A stretch of 64,000 nt of DNA from Phascolomyces articulosus (lineage: Eukaryota; Mucoromycota; Mucoromycetes; Mucorales; Lichtheimiaceae): the NCBI GenBank assembly GCA_025677815.1, contig JAIXMP010000001.1, forward strand, positions 1,364,001-1,428,000. The letters are read 5' to 3'. The translations under genes were made by a program, and so were the position numbers. Positions 23,930-37,564 of this stretch are shown here, piece by piece (position 1 is the first letter of the stretch; each line of letters starts with the position of its first letter). The notes under the pieces are model-generated. The model had not been told where the DNA came from, did no database searches, and saw only the letters and a program-made list of their open reading frames with translations.

Positions 23930-25985
23930 GTTTTTGATATTGTTTTAATAGATGTACGTTTATACAGTGATGAAATTGATATCAGTCAAGGAGGTTTTCG
24001 AACAGTTCACGGTGCCTTAGACCAGGTATCTTGCCTACAAGAACTGTGCCGCATACACCCAGATCGTTTTGGTTCACCCCCAACCCTGGCCTTTCTGGAT
24101 ATCAAGGCAGCCTATGATATAGTGGATCGTGAAGTGGTTTGGAACAATTACAACACTCCCCCCCCCTTCTTTCCTTACTCAAAAGTCTTTTTAATGAAGT
24201 TCAAATCGAAGTATTAACCTCAAATGCTATTTCACACCGTTTCTCCCCACCAACTGGAGTCCTTCAGGGCTCTATTCTCTCTCCTTTCCTATATTCTATC
24301 TATATTAATAGTTTACCTGCCTTGCTCAGGAACGGAGGAGGTCATGATCCTATACACTACAATTCCAATACATCAACAACCAACATTACGGATACCTCCG
24401 TTGAGGACGACAATAACGACTTTCAGCCCCAACCACGTATGATACGACATCAACCACACACACCAATTTCAGACTCACAACAAATACTTTCACTGCCTTG
24501 ATTGCTCTTTGCGGATGATGTAGTTTTGATAAGCACTCTTGACGAAATGCAACACCTAACTCAACCTTTTTGAAGAGCATGGCAATTCTTTAGGCTATCG
24601 ATGGAACCCGCAAAAGCGTGTCATTGTGGTGCCTTCTTCATCAATCACCAACTATAAATTGTACAATACTACATTCCAAAAGCATCGTATTTTAAATATC
24701 TAGGCGTACCATTCAATAATCGTGGCCGGATTGACAGTAAGAGACTTATAGAAGCAAATTCCTTATCTGCCATAACAAGTATGAAGGTTCTGAAACGTGT
24801 CGGTTTGAATCCTTCCGGTCTCTCTCGTCTCCTTGCTAGTCGATTGTATGCACAATTTATTAGACCCAAGCTTGAATATGGTTTGTCCATCTCTCACTTT
24901 ACCAAAACTCAAATCAAATCCCTTGAGAAAGCACAAAATGATTGTATCCGAATGCTATATGGTGCCCACCGATGTTCTGAAACAAAAATCATGCGACATC
25001 TAGTAAAACTACCTAGTATGGCTGAACACGCCACTATCTTGCAATCCAAATTCTTGTACCCTACATACTACTTGTCTGATGATACTCTTCTTTCCACAAT
25101 ACACACTTCACTGAAGGACAACCCTCGTAGCCATTGGAATAAGCTTTGTGGTGCACCACTTCGGAAAAGCATCCATTCTCCACAATCCAACATCGCACAA
25201 TCAGCTTTTAAACAATTAACTCGACAATACTACCAAGATACATTAGACAACATGCGCTCTGCCCTCTTTGGCTCTGTTCGGTTGTCCTGCTGCTTACCTA
25301 AAATATGTATCTACCCAATCATGTGGATCCCAATGAGCAGAAAAGAACGAGGCCGGTGTATCCGTTGGCGCATTGGATGACCCCCTAGTAGTCGTAACAA
25401 ACAATGCATCAACTGTCTCTCAGCCACACTCACCAAAAAGCATGTAATCGAATGTCTTAATATGCATCTTCGACTACACATCCCAAGTACCACCGCTATT
25501 GATCCACTCTCGTACCGTTTAAACCAATTACCTAAATCCAAACCTAGCTCTCCACACTGTATTGAACAACTCTGCACCTTTTGTCCAGTAATCTGCCAAA
25601 TTCTCTCAGAAGTTGATGCACTAAAACACCCCGATGCAGACAACACTAGTTTCTTCAGTTCCCAGCTGGGCATCAGTTTTGTAAATTGGATCTCTCCCCC
25701 TCTTGAAGCAGGGTCAGTCACTTCTAATAGCTACACTTATACTTAAATATTTTTTTTTAAAAAAAAACCTCCATAGAACTCCTTCCCTTCCTGGTAGCAT
25801 CTCCCATATTAGTTGATCAACCTATACTCCTCCTCAATTCCATAGCACCACAGAAGTACTATACACTACACTCCCACATTTTCCCTGTCCCGTGCGACAT
25901 TGGGTTTTTTTCTCTTCCCCTCTTCTTAGACCTGTCTCTAACTATTATAGCCCAAAGGGCACAGTGTTAATTGAGAACCCATCTT
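23930..25985 (+). mobile_element. second decayed LINE (most of a reverse transcriptase)
   Basis: From about 23960 the frames carry, in order, QGGFRTVHGALDQVSCLQEL and the catalytic FLDIKAAYDIVDREV. After a frameshift near 24145 come TGVLQGSILSPFLYSIYIN and LFADDVVLISTLDEMQHL just after an in-frame stop at 24499-24501. Then come YLGVPFNNRGRIDSKRLI, RLYAQFIRPKLEYGLSISHF, and a CINCLSATLTKKHVIEC knuckle past a TGA near 25380. The frame ends at 25746, followed by T9A9 and a pyrimidine-rich 3' region. A short GCCCAAAGGGC hairpin lies near 25952. It has at least one frameshift and three or more stops. It is clearly different in sequence from the LINE at 20.5 kb, so the two are not one duplicated insertion. 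Confidence 0.87.
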
Positions 25986-26798
25986 TTAAAGAAATAATTT
26001 GCAAAAAACCAGTATTAGAGTTGCAGGACTGGACGCGAAATTCGATATAATCAACGGATCAAAAAGCCAAATGTTTCGATCGTAAAATTATTGTTTAAGA
26101 CTTAGGTATTTGGATTCTCATTCATGTATTAATAGCCTAGTTTAATGAATGACAATAACCACGATAACCACCATCTATTTACCGGTTAGAGCATTCTTAC
26201 TAGTTGCTACATATTAATAAAATAAACCATATATATCCAACCCATTTATATTTTGTATTATATATCTATATACAAATGAAATACCCATCACAATAGTATA
26301 CATAAAATATTTCATCGTATAAATAAATACTTTTCACTTCGTACCTTGTTCCTTTGTTACAGAAATCAACAATGATTTGTATGTTTTCTTCTTACCCGTT
26401 CGGAAATATCCTCTTTATGTTTTCTTTGTCGTTCGTTTTGACGTGTAAAATGATCATCATTATCACTCATACTAACAGAACCTTAAAAGAATCCTATGAT
26501 GCTGATGACTCTCTCTTTCAGAAAGGTTTAAAATGGATTGATGTAATTGTTCGCTTACTTTTACAATATAAAAACTCGACTTTTTTTTTTTGTATATCGA
26601 TTTCTCTCCTTTTTGTAAATGATCAATAAGACATTATATCAACAAACATTACAAAAAAAAATATTTCCGTATATAAAAAACCAAACTCGTTTGATATGTA
26701 AAGAATTTTTCAATTTACATCTACATTTACATATAACATAGACACCCCCTTTTTTTAATTATTGTTCAACTCATTTTTTAATAAAAAAAAAAATACCA
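25986..26798. other. spacer and promoter of the coiled-coil gene
   Basis: AT-rich with no supported gene. The 91-codon frame at 26354-26629 is low-complexity Phe/Ser/Ile. An A-rich leader precedes the ATG at 26799. Confidence 0.4.
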
Positions 26799-27558
26799 AT
26801 GGAGAAGAAAATGATCATTAATTGTGATACAGCCGAAGAATTAATCCAAGTATGGTATCATGAGCATCAGGAACAAGAAGGTCAGCGTCTCTTTCGGCGT
26901 TTGCAAGAACAGCTCGATCATCAATCCCAACAAAATAAGTTGTTTATTGAAACGGTAGATGCATTAGAAGAACAGTATGGACGTCGTTTATACGCAGCTA
27001 AACAACTTTTGGATCGTTATGAATCCAATCTTGTACAGCTCGATCAAGACATTCAACATTTGGAACAACAAAAAAAGACCGTCCAACATCAAATCCAACG
27101 TTACGAACATGATTTACCTCTCTTACAGCAGTATGCGCATAATCGACATCAGAAGCGTGCCAAGCGACAACGCCAATATGACGTCTTATATTGGATCCCT
27201 TTTATTTCGAGCCAATACAAGTTGAAATATATGCGTGCAAGAGATAAATTTGCTAAAGCAGAACATCAAGTAGCTCAGATTCGGCACGCCATGGCATCAT
27301 GCCATCAGACATGGCGACGCCTTACTACTTCATTAACCCATACACGGGATCAACATGAGCAATCAAGAGAACATTGGAACGAGATTGAAAAACAATGGCA
27401 ACAATTGGATAATTCATTACAAAAGTTGGATGAAGGACGTCAGTTTTGGTATGATTTTGAAAAATATCAGACCTTCATGGTCATGGAATCCATGCAGTAT
27501 TTAATACAACAAGAACATCAAAGCACTAGAAATAAGAAAAGTGTGGATGAAGCGTTAG

Positions 27559-27591
<33 letters not shown>

Positions 27592-28061
27592 CGATGGCGT
27601 CGTCATCGTCAGAGAGTATGATGATGGATGCATGGATCAAGACATTTAAAATGGCTTGTTTTGAATATGATGAGTGCTTTCAACATGGTCAAGAACGTTG
27701 GTTTACTATTCAGGTCGAATTTGATTGTGCTCTTTGTAATAATGTATGCTGCGAATGGCCTTGTTTGGATACCATTCATGGTTTACTTTGTCATACATGT
27801 CAAGAATCTATCCTTGAAACAAAACGAAATATGGAACAATGGACTGCGCTTCAGCATCTTTATCATTCTGGGAAACGAGTATCCAATGTACCCTCTTCAG
27901 CGACATTATCTAAAAAGAAAACAAAAGTATCCCTTGTATCGGACCAGGCTTCCTCCATCAAAAATGCCACTCGACGACCTCTTGTCATAAAACGCTTATT
28001 GAAAAATATGTTTGGAAAATGCTCTTCACCAAAACGACCTTATTCACCTCTTGTACATTAA
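26799..28061 (+). CDS. coiled-coil protein with a C-terminal cysteine cluster, function unknown
   Basis: A single intronless frame of 420 residues starts at the first ATG. Residues about 10-240 are a long helical, Gln- and basic-rich coiled coil. A non-coiled insert, DVLYWIPFISSQYKLKYMRA, breaks it near residue 130, so two helices may fold back on each other. A Ser11 and Ser-Met run near 253-275 comes from a TCA microsatellite. After a further helix, residues about 308-340 carry CALCNNVCCEWPC and CHTC, which looks like a metal-binding knuckle. The tail is Lys/Arg-rich (KKKTKVSLVS, RRPLVIKRLLKNMFGKC) and could bind membranes or nucleic acid. No signal peptide or membrane helix. BAR-like membrane binding is possible but I see no diagnostic motif. 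Confidence 0.85.
27561..27589 (+). repeat. (TCA)n microsatellite encoding polyserine
   Basis: Nearly ten tandem TCA units inside the coding frame; length changes here would keep the frame. Confidence 0.9.
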
Positions 28062-28465
28062 ATTGAATATCCGTATTTCATAATTCTTCCTCCTCCTCCT
28101 TCCCAGTTTCTTGTTGTTCATGTTGTAAACCAGATAATTAAATTTATTTTTTTGTATGTGCATCATCTAAAAAATGAAATTGACCAGTTACTTTTTATTA
28201 CAAAAAAAAAAATCTAATACAAGAAAAGAAAAAAATAGAGATGTATGTGAGAATAAAAAAGGGTGAGTGTGAGAGATAGAAGGAAAAAAGGCTGTGTATA
28301 TAAATGTTAATATAAAAATGTTAGAAAGCACAATTTTGAATACTTTTTTTTAGTGAGAAAAATATATATATATATAAATATGAGTGGGTTTTGATGTGGA
28401 ATGTGGGAGGTTGTTGTTGTTGTTGTTGTTTATGTTATAATAATAAGAATATCCTTTCTTTTTTT
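28062..28465. other. convergent 3' regions
   Basis: The coiled-coil gene and the mL46 gene converge here. The sequence is A/T homopolymers with a (TTG)n run near 28410-28430 and no gene. Confidence 0.5.
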
Positions 28466-29533
28466 TTACAGCTCACTTAAACTATCCTTGATGGCGTTAT
28501 AATAATCAGAAGATAAATAATTTGGCAATTCTTCCTTGGTTACCCATGCAAAGTCTGATACTTGTTTATTGGGTTTGACTTGACCTGCATACACACGTGC
28601 CTTCATGAAGAATGTCTATTTAAGAAAGTTGTTTTGTGATGAGTACAATGGATCATATCCCTCTCTTTTACCATGTTTATATTTTTCTTTCTTTTTTTTT
28701 CTATAACAAAACTTTACCTTGGATCCTGATCCTTCGCTACTCTTACTTGCTACTTGCTTATAAAAGCTAATAGGTTGTCGACCTACAAACCATACATCCA
28801 TATCCTTTCCACAATCATCTTCCAATTGACGTTCAGCAGCCTAATATATATATATAGTAAATTTTTGGAGGCGTCAACAAAAAAAATGAATTATCCTAAA
28901 CCAAACAAAGCACGATCCATTCATAATAGGTATTCAAAAAAAAAAAAAAACCATTACCTCGTGAAGATATTCAGCTGAATCCATTGGACCCTGGGGGAAT
29001 TGCCACGGGTGTTGTGTATCTTCAGGTTTATGTACAACTAAATACAAAGTTCGTTGCAATTGACGATCCAAACTCTTGATATCATTAGTAGTATCTGCCT
29101 TTGTCATTCGACTGGCCTTTTCGACCTTATTCATAGCAATCGCAGCGGCTGCACCGGATGTATCATCTTTTTCAAGTCGTTCCTGTGTTTTTGTTGTAGC
29201 GTCGGTTAATGAAGTATGAGGGTCCACCATGGCATCCCTTCGAGCTTGTTCTTCTTCTTTCCAACGTTTTTCGGCCAATGACCCCTTTTTGAAATAAAAT
29301 TCAGTAGGAAAAGTAGTTGCATTTTGACGTTCTAATTTTTCTTTATAGTCAAAGTAAGCCTTTTCAAAAGGTGTAGAATCGCGAGTAATTTGAGGTGCAC
29401 GCGACACAATGACCGATGCCAAAATACGATTGTTTTTTATCACAAGAGGAGCGCGTGAAGGTGTGGCGGTTGCAAACGATCGTGTGCATGGCACAATAAC
29501 ACGACGACTATTGGTGGTGACCCGACTGAACAT
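28466..29533 (-). CDS. MRPL17: mitochondrial large-subunit ribosomal protein mL46
   Basis: Exons 28958-29533, 28718-28840 and 28466-28615 give 282 residues. The N-terminus is a typical matrix-targeting leader: Arg/Ser/Thr-rich, no acids (MFSRVTTNSRRVIVPCTRSF, then ATATPSR). Residues about 33-70 carry ILASVIVSRAPQITRDSTPF and EKAYFDYKEKLE, the family's N-domain. From about 170 comes the Nudix-like fold, with LYLVVHKPEDTQHPWQFPQG, then EYLHEAAERQLEDDCG and VTKEELPNYLSSDYY. In this ribosomal protein the Nudix box is degenerate and non-catalytic. It is a structural part of the mitoribosome. The start at 29533 was chosen because a longer in-frame extension upstream lacks leader character. Confidence 0.93.
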
Positions 29534-32500
29534 TCTTTTTTGTTGTTGTTGTTGTTGTGGGAAGTGTGTGTATTGTGTATTGTAAGTTTTGATGGCTGTA
29601 TATATATAACCCAGCTCCAAAAAAATAAAAAGTTGCCAAAAAATCAAAACTGTGACTTTTTTCAGGCAAAAACTGGTGGCAGGCATTTTTTTTTTTGACA
29701 GCAGGCAAGATAAATGTTAAAGCTATTTAATTTGTTGTTACACTTTTTTTTTTACCGACTTAATTTTTTCGTAACTAATCTCATTTGAACATTCATGAAA
29801 AAATTTGAATCTAATCTATATTATGAACAAATCAAAAGAAAGAAAGTGAGAGAGAAAAAATTATTTAGGAAACTCTGTTAGTATTACAGGTGTAAAAGAA
29901 GATTGAGTATCATGTTATGACATGTTGTACAACAACAATGCGTTGAAAGAAAGGGGAGGAAGGTTTAACTTTCACCCTTTCTCCTCTTTCTCCCTTTATA
30001 ATATATTATAAACCAGTAGTTTTTGGTTAACAAACAAAGAATTATATGTATATATAACCACTTCATTTCAGAGGAATGAATATATAAATGAATGGTGATG
30101 TAATGAGAAGATTATAATATCATGATAGTAGAGTAAGGTATATGTCAGTAAGTGAATGAGTAAAAGGATCACTATATCGATATAGAAATATGATGACTAT
30201 AGGAAAAACCATCTTTTTTGGGGTGGTGAATCCGATGGAAAGGAGAGAGAATGCGACTGAACGATGAGCTTTATTAATATATAGTAAAATTTATAAACTA
30301 AAAAGTCGTTCTTTCTATTATAAATATATATAGAATGATGTGAGAAAATATAGGATCGATCTACTAAATATATATATAACTTAATAAATACGAGGATAAT
30401 AAAGGACAAGAGTAAAAATCATGTGTTTTATTTTTTTGTTCGATTAAATAAAATATCTGTGCTTATGCATCTATCTCGGATGTATAGGAGTAGAAACAAA
30501 AATAAAGGGAACAAAAAATCACCGTGATTTTAAAATCTTACATCTACCCATAATATGTTATATATAACGGTGGGTTAGACAGAAAGGAAAAGAACAAATA
30601 TTCCCTATATTCTATTATTGCAGACACACATTATTCATACATAAAATACTCTCCTATTCCCTTTAGTTTGGGAGAGAGAAAGAAAGAGGAGTGTAATGTA
30701 ATGTATATATGTGAATCAAGCATGGTGGTGTATGAGTAGAAGAGTCCTTGGAATCATAATAATAATAAAAAAATACTCATTCCTATGATAATTTGTATTT
30801 GATATATACTAACTACACACAGCATGTGGAAATAATATTATTAAATGAAAAGTCCAGGTCCAGAACCTAAAAAAAAAAAAATAGGAATGAATATCGATCG
30901 GTTCTTATTTATTATTATAGTATATGACTCGATGACTACATCATTCAACGTTTTCTTTTTTATTCTCTTTCTTTCTTTTTATTAACCTCATGTTTGTGCG
31001 TTACAGAAAAAAAAGGATAATATAAAATCGATTAAAAGTAGTATATACCAAAAACGAAGAAACAGACAACAACTACAATATAGATTAGATCATGATGATG
31101 ATGATGATCAAGTAAAAAAGATTGCTCCTCGATTTTCAAAAATCCAGCAATCAGGTTGAATAGTATAGGGTGATAATACTCTATATATAAAATGATGAGC
31201 TATATAAATACATAATTATGCTAATAGATTGGGATATCTTATTCTTATTATCTGATTTGGGGTAAAAACCTGATCCCCCACCTACTACCCATCAAGTAAT
31301 AAACATAATAGTAGAGATTTCACCCCTATATTTTATACAGCACTTGGACTCACTCTTCTTCATGTAACATGATATTTTAACAACAATATGAGGGAGTAGA
31401 ACAAGAAGAAACCAAAAGAGGGAGAAAAGGATGTTCCACTCTACGATCATCATTTTATAGTATAGGCATTCGATCATCTTTATCATTATCCTGATCAAAA
31501 GATATAAGAGTAAGATACAATGTGTTGTGTTGATCGATTTATATTTTTTTGGGTTCCCTTCTTCTTATTCTCTCTCTCTCTTTGATATATATTATTCATC
31601 ATTGTTGCTTAAGAAAAATAAGGATCATTCAGCATAAAAAGTATTCAAGGAAAAAAAAGACAACTTGTTTTTGTTGATCTTTTTACCATAATGGTTTACC
31701 TGTCCGTGCGCGATTACATGCATGCATCGCGACAGACATTTTATACTTTTATTTTCAATTTGGGGTTATCATTTTCGTAATCAAATAATAATGGTAATGA
31801 TGTGTGTCTGTGTCGTTTTATATTATTCCCATCATTCATATTAGTAACTACTTGATAAAACGTTTTTTTTTTCAATTAAAGGATAAAAACAATCATGTTT
31901 ATGAAAAATAAAAAAGATGTAGCGGTAGTTGTAGTAGTATTATTTGTTTTTATTTAAATGAGTATAAACTATAACAAGGATAAGCAAGAATATATATAAT
32001 ATAGGATATATAATATAGGAAAAGAAAATATGCCAAATTTCAGATGGGTATATAAGTATAAGAAAAAAAAATGGGGGAGGTAAAAAGAATATGAGGGCAT
32101 AGGAGGATGAAAGAAAAATAATTTTTTTGGCATTCTTTATTATTATTATATACACTTTTGGAAGATGTATATATTCTTATATAAAAATAACAAAGAGATG
32201 CTAAAAATTGGGTATTAAAATGATATAATGGATATATGATGTAATATGTGTATATGAATGTATGAAAGAAGAAAGAAGAAGAAAGCAATAGCATGAAAAA
32301 AAAATATAATAGAAACCATAAGTGCCCCAAATAAGAGAGAGAGAGAGAAAGAAAAAGAAAAAAAAAGAAAAGAAAATGCACAGGAGTTTTAAGAGAAATT
32401 ATTATCTACAAGAAGTATGTGTGTGTGTGTGTGTGTGTGTATCGAATTAAGAAGAAAAATTAAGATGTTGTTATTGTGTGTTTGGATAATAAAAGTTAAG

Positions 32501-32769
32501 TTTGTAATAGAAATGCAATAGTAGGTTGTAATAGTAGCTAGTAGTAGTAATAGTAGTAAATGCTAAAGGGTAAAAAAAATGGTAATAGTAGATATATAGA
32601 TGCAATGTATATATTGTGTAAATGGGAGAAAATAAAAGTGGTATATATGTATGCTATTTTTTTTCGCATGTAAGAGAAAAAAAAAGAAATGCTTGAGATG
32701 GTTGCAGTAAAAAAAAAAGTATGCGTTTGCTTGTAAATAATCGAGGTATCAAGAGAATATCTATCATCT
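29534..32769. other. AT-rich spacer without recognisable gene
   Basis: About 3.2 kb of T- and A-rich sequence. Frames here (for example 32040-32381 and 32538-32900, minus strand) are Phe/Ile/Leu/Tyr strings from low-complexity DNA. A (GT)11 tract lies at 32419-32440. Part is presumably the 3' region of the Myb-like gene. Confidence 0.5.
32419..32440. repeat. (GT)11 microsatellite
   Basis: Eleven perfect GT units. Confidence 0.95.
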
Positions 32770-33632
32770 TTAAGCGTGATGATGATGAATGTGATGATGG
32801 TGATGTGAAGAAGGATAACGAGCGGTAGGTACAATAAGAGGAGGTAATCGAACAGAAGGTTGACATGTAGCATCAGAAGATGAAGAAGATGTATGATCAT
32901 GATGATTCAACAAAATTTGACGTGGGGATGGAAGATGAAAACCCGTTGGATCGGCAACAGAAGAGGAGCAAGAAGTTGTCATGGGAGAAGGAGAGGAGGA
33001 ACCAGGTGGAGTAGATGGGAACCAAGGTGGTGAAGCAGCTGATGCATTTGAAATGGTAGTAGCAGGTGAAAGTGGAGTTGTTGTCATGAGTTGTTGTTTA
33101 TTGTTATTGCTACCAGTTTCCATATTTGGACTGCTTGTTGTGGTTGTACTACCAGTAGAAGCAACAGAATGAAGTGATCCTCGTTTACGTGATTTACGAA
33201 TACCTTGCAATGTTCGATAACGATTAAAACAAGTAGCGCGTTTTCGATGTGGTAATTGACGAGAAATTTGTCCCCAAGTTAAACCTTTAGCTACACCATC
33301 ACAAATAATAGCATCTTCAATATCAGAGAAACGACTACGCGGCTTTCCATGAACTTGTAAAAGACGTGGATCGTAACTAAATTCACTGGTGGTTGGTGTA
33401 TTATTATTGTTATTGTTGTTAATGGTAGTAATAATAGTAGTAGATTTAGGTGAAAGAGGTGGCGAAGTAAAGCATGATGTTGAAGTAGTAGATTGTTGTT
33501 GTTGTTGAGGATGGTTCAAGATGTCAGAAACTATTTCAATATAAAAATATATAAAATGACAAGTTAGTGCTTGAAGTTCGATAATACAATATTTATAGAA
33601 TTATAATAATAAATAAGTTACGCACTGTTCAT
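32770..33632 (-). CDS. single-repeat Myb/SANT-like transcription factor
   Basis: A 7-base first exon (33626-33632, ATGAACA) joined to 32770-33530 gives 255 residues starting MNISDILNHPQQQQQ. The second exon alone has no ATG before the domain, which is why the split start was chosen. Residues about 62-100 form a Myb-type helix-turn-helix: GKPRSRFSDIEDAIICDGVA, then KGLTWGQISRQLPHRKRATC and FNRYRTLQG, followed by basic RKSRKR. The rest is Asn, Ser/Thr/Pro-rich and ends in His runs, typical of a fungal regulator with disordered activation regions. It is probably nuclear. The targets are unknown. An unusually long gene-free region lies upstream. Confidence 0.85.
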
Positions 33633-36600
33633 GATGATAATTGATTTAAAAAAAAAATAGTAAAAATCAGAAAAAAAAAGTAGTAGTAGCAGTAGTAGTA
33701 AGAAGAAGTAGAAAAAGTAATGAAGAGAAGAAAAGATAATATTTTAATCAAACATGGATGGAATTCGTAAAGTGGTGCTGTTTATATAGTTTTTGATATT
33801 TGTTAAGGGACCGAAATGAAGTGAGATAAAAAAGAGTGTGCCTCATATGGGTAACATCATAATATTATCTATTTACATACATGGTAAAAAAGGTACAAAA
33901 AGTATAAATATGCATTATGGCCCTTTTTTTTTCTATAGGTACAAAATGTGCTACGAAAAAAAAATAACCCCGGAGCGAGAGAGTTTTTTTAGCTTGACTG
34001 ACATCGGATCAATCATATTTACATTACCAATTTGTATATACAAAGAAACATAATTACAAAAAAGACATCAAAAAATAAACCCTGTTGCACACATACACAC
34101 ACTATGCACTGATCTACCAAAATTTTAACCCCTGCAACGCGGGATTCTATGTATGTAATATGTATGTTATGTTATATGTAGTATTATTACTATTATGGTA
34201 CACGTTAAAATACATAACATAGCACGATCTTATTATTAATAATGCCAATGACGGTGCAATGATTTATTTATTACTAAAAAACTTTGTTAAACTGTATATA
34301 AACATTATCATCATCCCGCTTCAATAGAAAAAAACATATATACATATATAAAAACAAATTCTTATGCGGCTGAAAAAGGGGTTTATGTTTTGGGGGGAGC
34401 ATATAATGAGAAAAAAGAAAGAAAGAAAATGATGATTGTATTTTCTCCAATGTGTGTATGTGTGTATGTGTGTATGTGTGTGTGTGTAAAGTGTGTCAAG
34501 GGACATGTTTTTTTAGAGGGGAATCCAGAGTGTATGTGTGTTCTAAGGATAAAAACTACTACTATTATTACTAGTAATACTTATGACTTATTATTCAATA
34601 TATTATTCACTAGATAGAGTATTACAGACACACACACACACAACATGAGTAAGGTACATTATTATGCTATAAGGTGTGGGGGAGAATTTTACATTCAATA
34701 ATAGATTAATAATAGTTTGGGGGTGGATGGAGAAGAGGAGTTAGGAAAAAAAAAGGAAAACCTTTTATTTCATATACATATATAGAGTATAGAGAGAGAA
34801 AGAGGAAGGAATTAAGGGAGCTTACGGATTCAAGAAGAAGAATAGGGATCAATTATCAAAGAATGGATCATTATTATTGAATTTTGCACAGTAAAAAAAA
34901 AAGTGTTATTATTGTTATTATAATTGCTTAATGAAATTTTTGATTTTATTTTTTTATTATTATTCAAAAATCCAAATTTGGGATGAAGCAAAAAACTATT
35001 TTTGTGTAAATTATTTATTACACAACAAAACAACATTTTACACACAAAAAATGCTCTACAAAAAAAGAACAACAATAACAACAATAACAACAAGCACACA
35101 ACAACAAAAACAACAGCAAGAAAAAAAAAACAAAAACAAACAACAACCTTTTTTTTTTCACATATTTTATTTTTAAATGAATTAAAAATTTTATTTATAG
35201 TTTTTATTTTATTTTTTAGCTGTCAAAACAAAAACCCAATTTTGTAATCTCATGTGAACTTTTTTATTATTATTTCTGTTTTCTTTTTTGTTTCTTAAAA
35301 TGATACACAAAAGATCCCAAAAGTAGAAGATATTACCATCATCATCATTATTCTCCAATAAGTATCTATGCAATGACACAGCAGGAATGATGGATTGATT
35401 ATAATAAATATAAAAAAAAATAAATGATCTACTGATTTTGTTTAGAATATGTAATAATTGGATGAATACATTTGTTTGAAAAAAAAAAGGAAACATAATA
35501 GGAGAAAAAGGGTAAAAAAGCTATATTATCTATGGTGGGTTCTATAGGAAAAATATGGAAGGGGAAAATATATAGGTATATATAAAAAAAATAAAATTAT
35601 AATAATACCTTTTCATTACCTCATGGAAATCCATTACTAACATCCTATGAGTGAGTAAAAGGGGGAAAAAAGGATTAGGATGGGATAATTCCCAAGAATT
35701 TTTATTTTTCTGTTACATAGTGGAGAGGAATTAGGGAGATCACTTGAAATGATCTTGCTTTAATCTAACGCGCCGAGATTGGCATTATTAAGCGTATTAT
35801 ATACTATTGTTATTGTTATATTATTATTTCAATGATACATACTAGTAATTTATATGTTAATCATATTCTTTTCTTTATAACTACAAAAAAAGTTCTTTGG
35901 AATAAAGAAGAAAAGGACCCTTTTTTTATATATATTTACTTCTTCTTTATGCAAGTTATGGCTGGTGTTAATATAAATCATTATACTTTGGTTTCCATCA
36001 TCATCATCCATTTATTCTCTATTAGATTACCACTCATTTTTCATCATCATTATTCTTATATTCATAATATTATTTATAGGATATTATCTGCAAACAAAAC
36101 GTGATCTTTTTTTTTCATAAAAGAAAATTTTAGATATACAAACGTGCCTAAACCAAATATGAAAGACGCGTTCTTACTGTCTTTTTTTTTTTCTATATTA
36201 AATCATTTCCCCCCAAAAAAGAATCAATTATAGATTGGTATGTACATAAAAAACAATCTCACTATCTATTATCATTATTGTCATTAGTATATTTTTTCTT
36301 TATGCTTTTTTTTATAATATTGATTTAAATTTAGTATATATAAAAAATAAAGAACTGAGATGTGATCATCACATAACACATCATTTACTAAAATAAAGAA
36401 ATTATCATCTTCAAGGGATTATTTTGTTTTTATTTTGTTTTTTTCTTTTTTGTGGGGTTCCTGTCCTTTTCAGTGGACATCGTTTTTTGGTTCTTTATTT
36501 TATTTTTATTTAAAAAAAAAGGTGATGCATATAATAATAGTACGGGTAGTAGGTGTCGTAAACATGATTCAATTGGATGATCCTTGATCACTGACCCTAA

Positions 36601-37396
36601 CATATCTGTTCTATTTTCTTTTTTTTTTCTGTTATGTAGTCTCCATCATGTTTTTGATCGAGAGAGAAGCTGCTTTCAACATGAAAGTTAGGTGGTTCCT
36701 TTTCCCTCCTCCCCCTCTTCTTATTCTATATACTTGTCTCTCTTTTCTCGTTCTCCCCAAGAATCTTTTCTTCTCTCCTATTTCTCTATTCGATATAAAA
36801 TGATTTCAAAAACGTATTTATTTATTTTTTATATACGAACAAATAGAGAAATAATGTGTTTTGGTCATATATAAATAATGCTAATAAAAACAATAATTTG
36901 CCTATAAAAATAAATATTGATAATTTTATATGTATAAATGGGGGTTTCAAATGTGAAATGGCTTTAGTGACCTTTTCACGCAACATCACAGGCATCCGGT
37001 CAAGGGGAAAATGTAGGATCTAGGGAGTGAGACTTAAAAAAAAGAGAGAGAAAGACGAATTCATTTTTGCTTATCGGCTTATGCAAACTTCCAGTTCATA
37101 TAATAACATACACACGCACATACATACATACATGCATACATGCAGTATATGAAGTATATATCTCTGATAATAATACATATTCATTATAATAGGAGTGGAT
37201 GAATGAATGAGATAGATAGGTTGAGAATGGGAAGGAGAAAAAGATAAAAAAAAATTAGAGGAGAGGAAAGGAGAGGGGTTGTCTCAACAGACACTCATCT
37301 CTATGGATATCTTATACACACTTGGATATACATATAATATGTCGAGGAGAACTTTTTCTTTATATGATCGGAAATGAGTAAAAAGGAAAAGACTGT

Positions 37397-37408
37397 GCGC
37401 GCGCGCGC
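37397..37408. repeat. (GC)6 alternating purine-pyrimidine tract
   Basis: TGTGCGCGCGCGCGCA in otherwise AT-rich DNA; such tracts can adopt left-handed Z form. Confidence 0.85.
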
Positions 37409-37510
37409 AAAAATAATAATAATAATATGACTCTCGCGTGTTTTTTATTATTATCAATTCATGATGCTATCTATTACTTTACGGAGAAAAGCACGGGCTT
37501 ATAGGATACT

Positions 37511-37564
37511 ATATAGCGTCACTCATTCATCATCGTTATTATTATTATCATGATGACGCTATAT
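37511..37564. repeat. inverted repeat with 11-bp perfect stem
   Basis: ATATAGCGTCA (37511-37521) pairs with TGACGCTATAT (37554-37564), and CATCAT/ATGATG can pair inside the loop. No T-tract follows and no gene is adjacent. Confidence 0.7.

Noticed and set aside
32040..32900. Several minus-strand frames of 70-120 codons.
   Set aside because: They are strings of Phe, Leu, Ile, Tyr and Ser from AT-rich low-complexity DNA, without splice logic or motifs.
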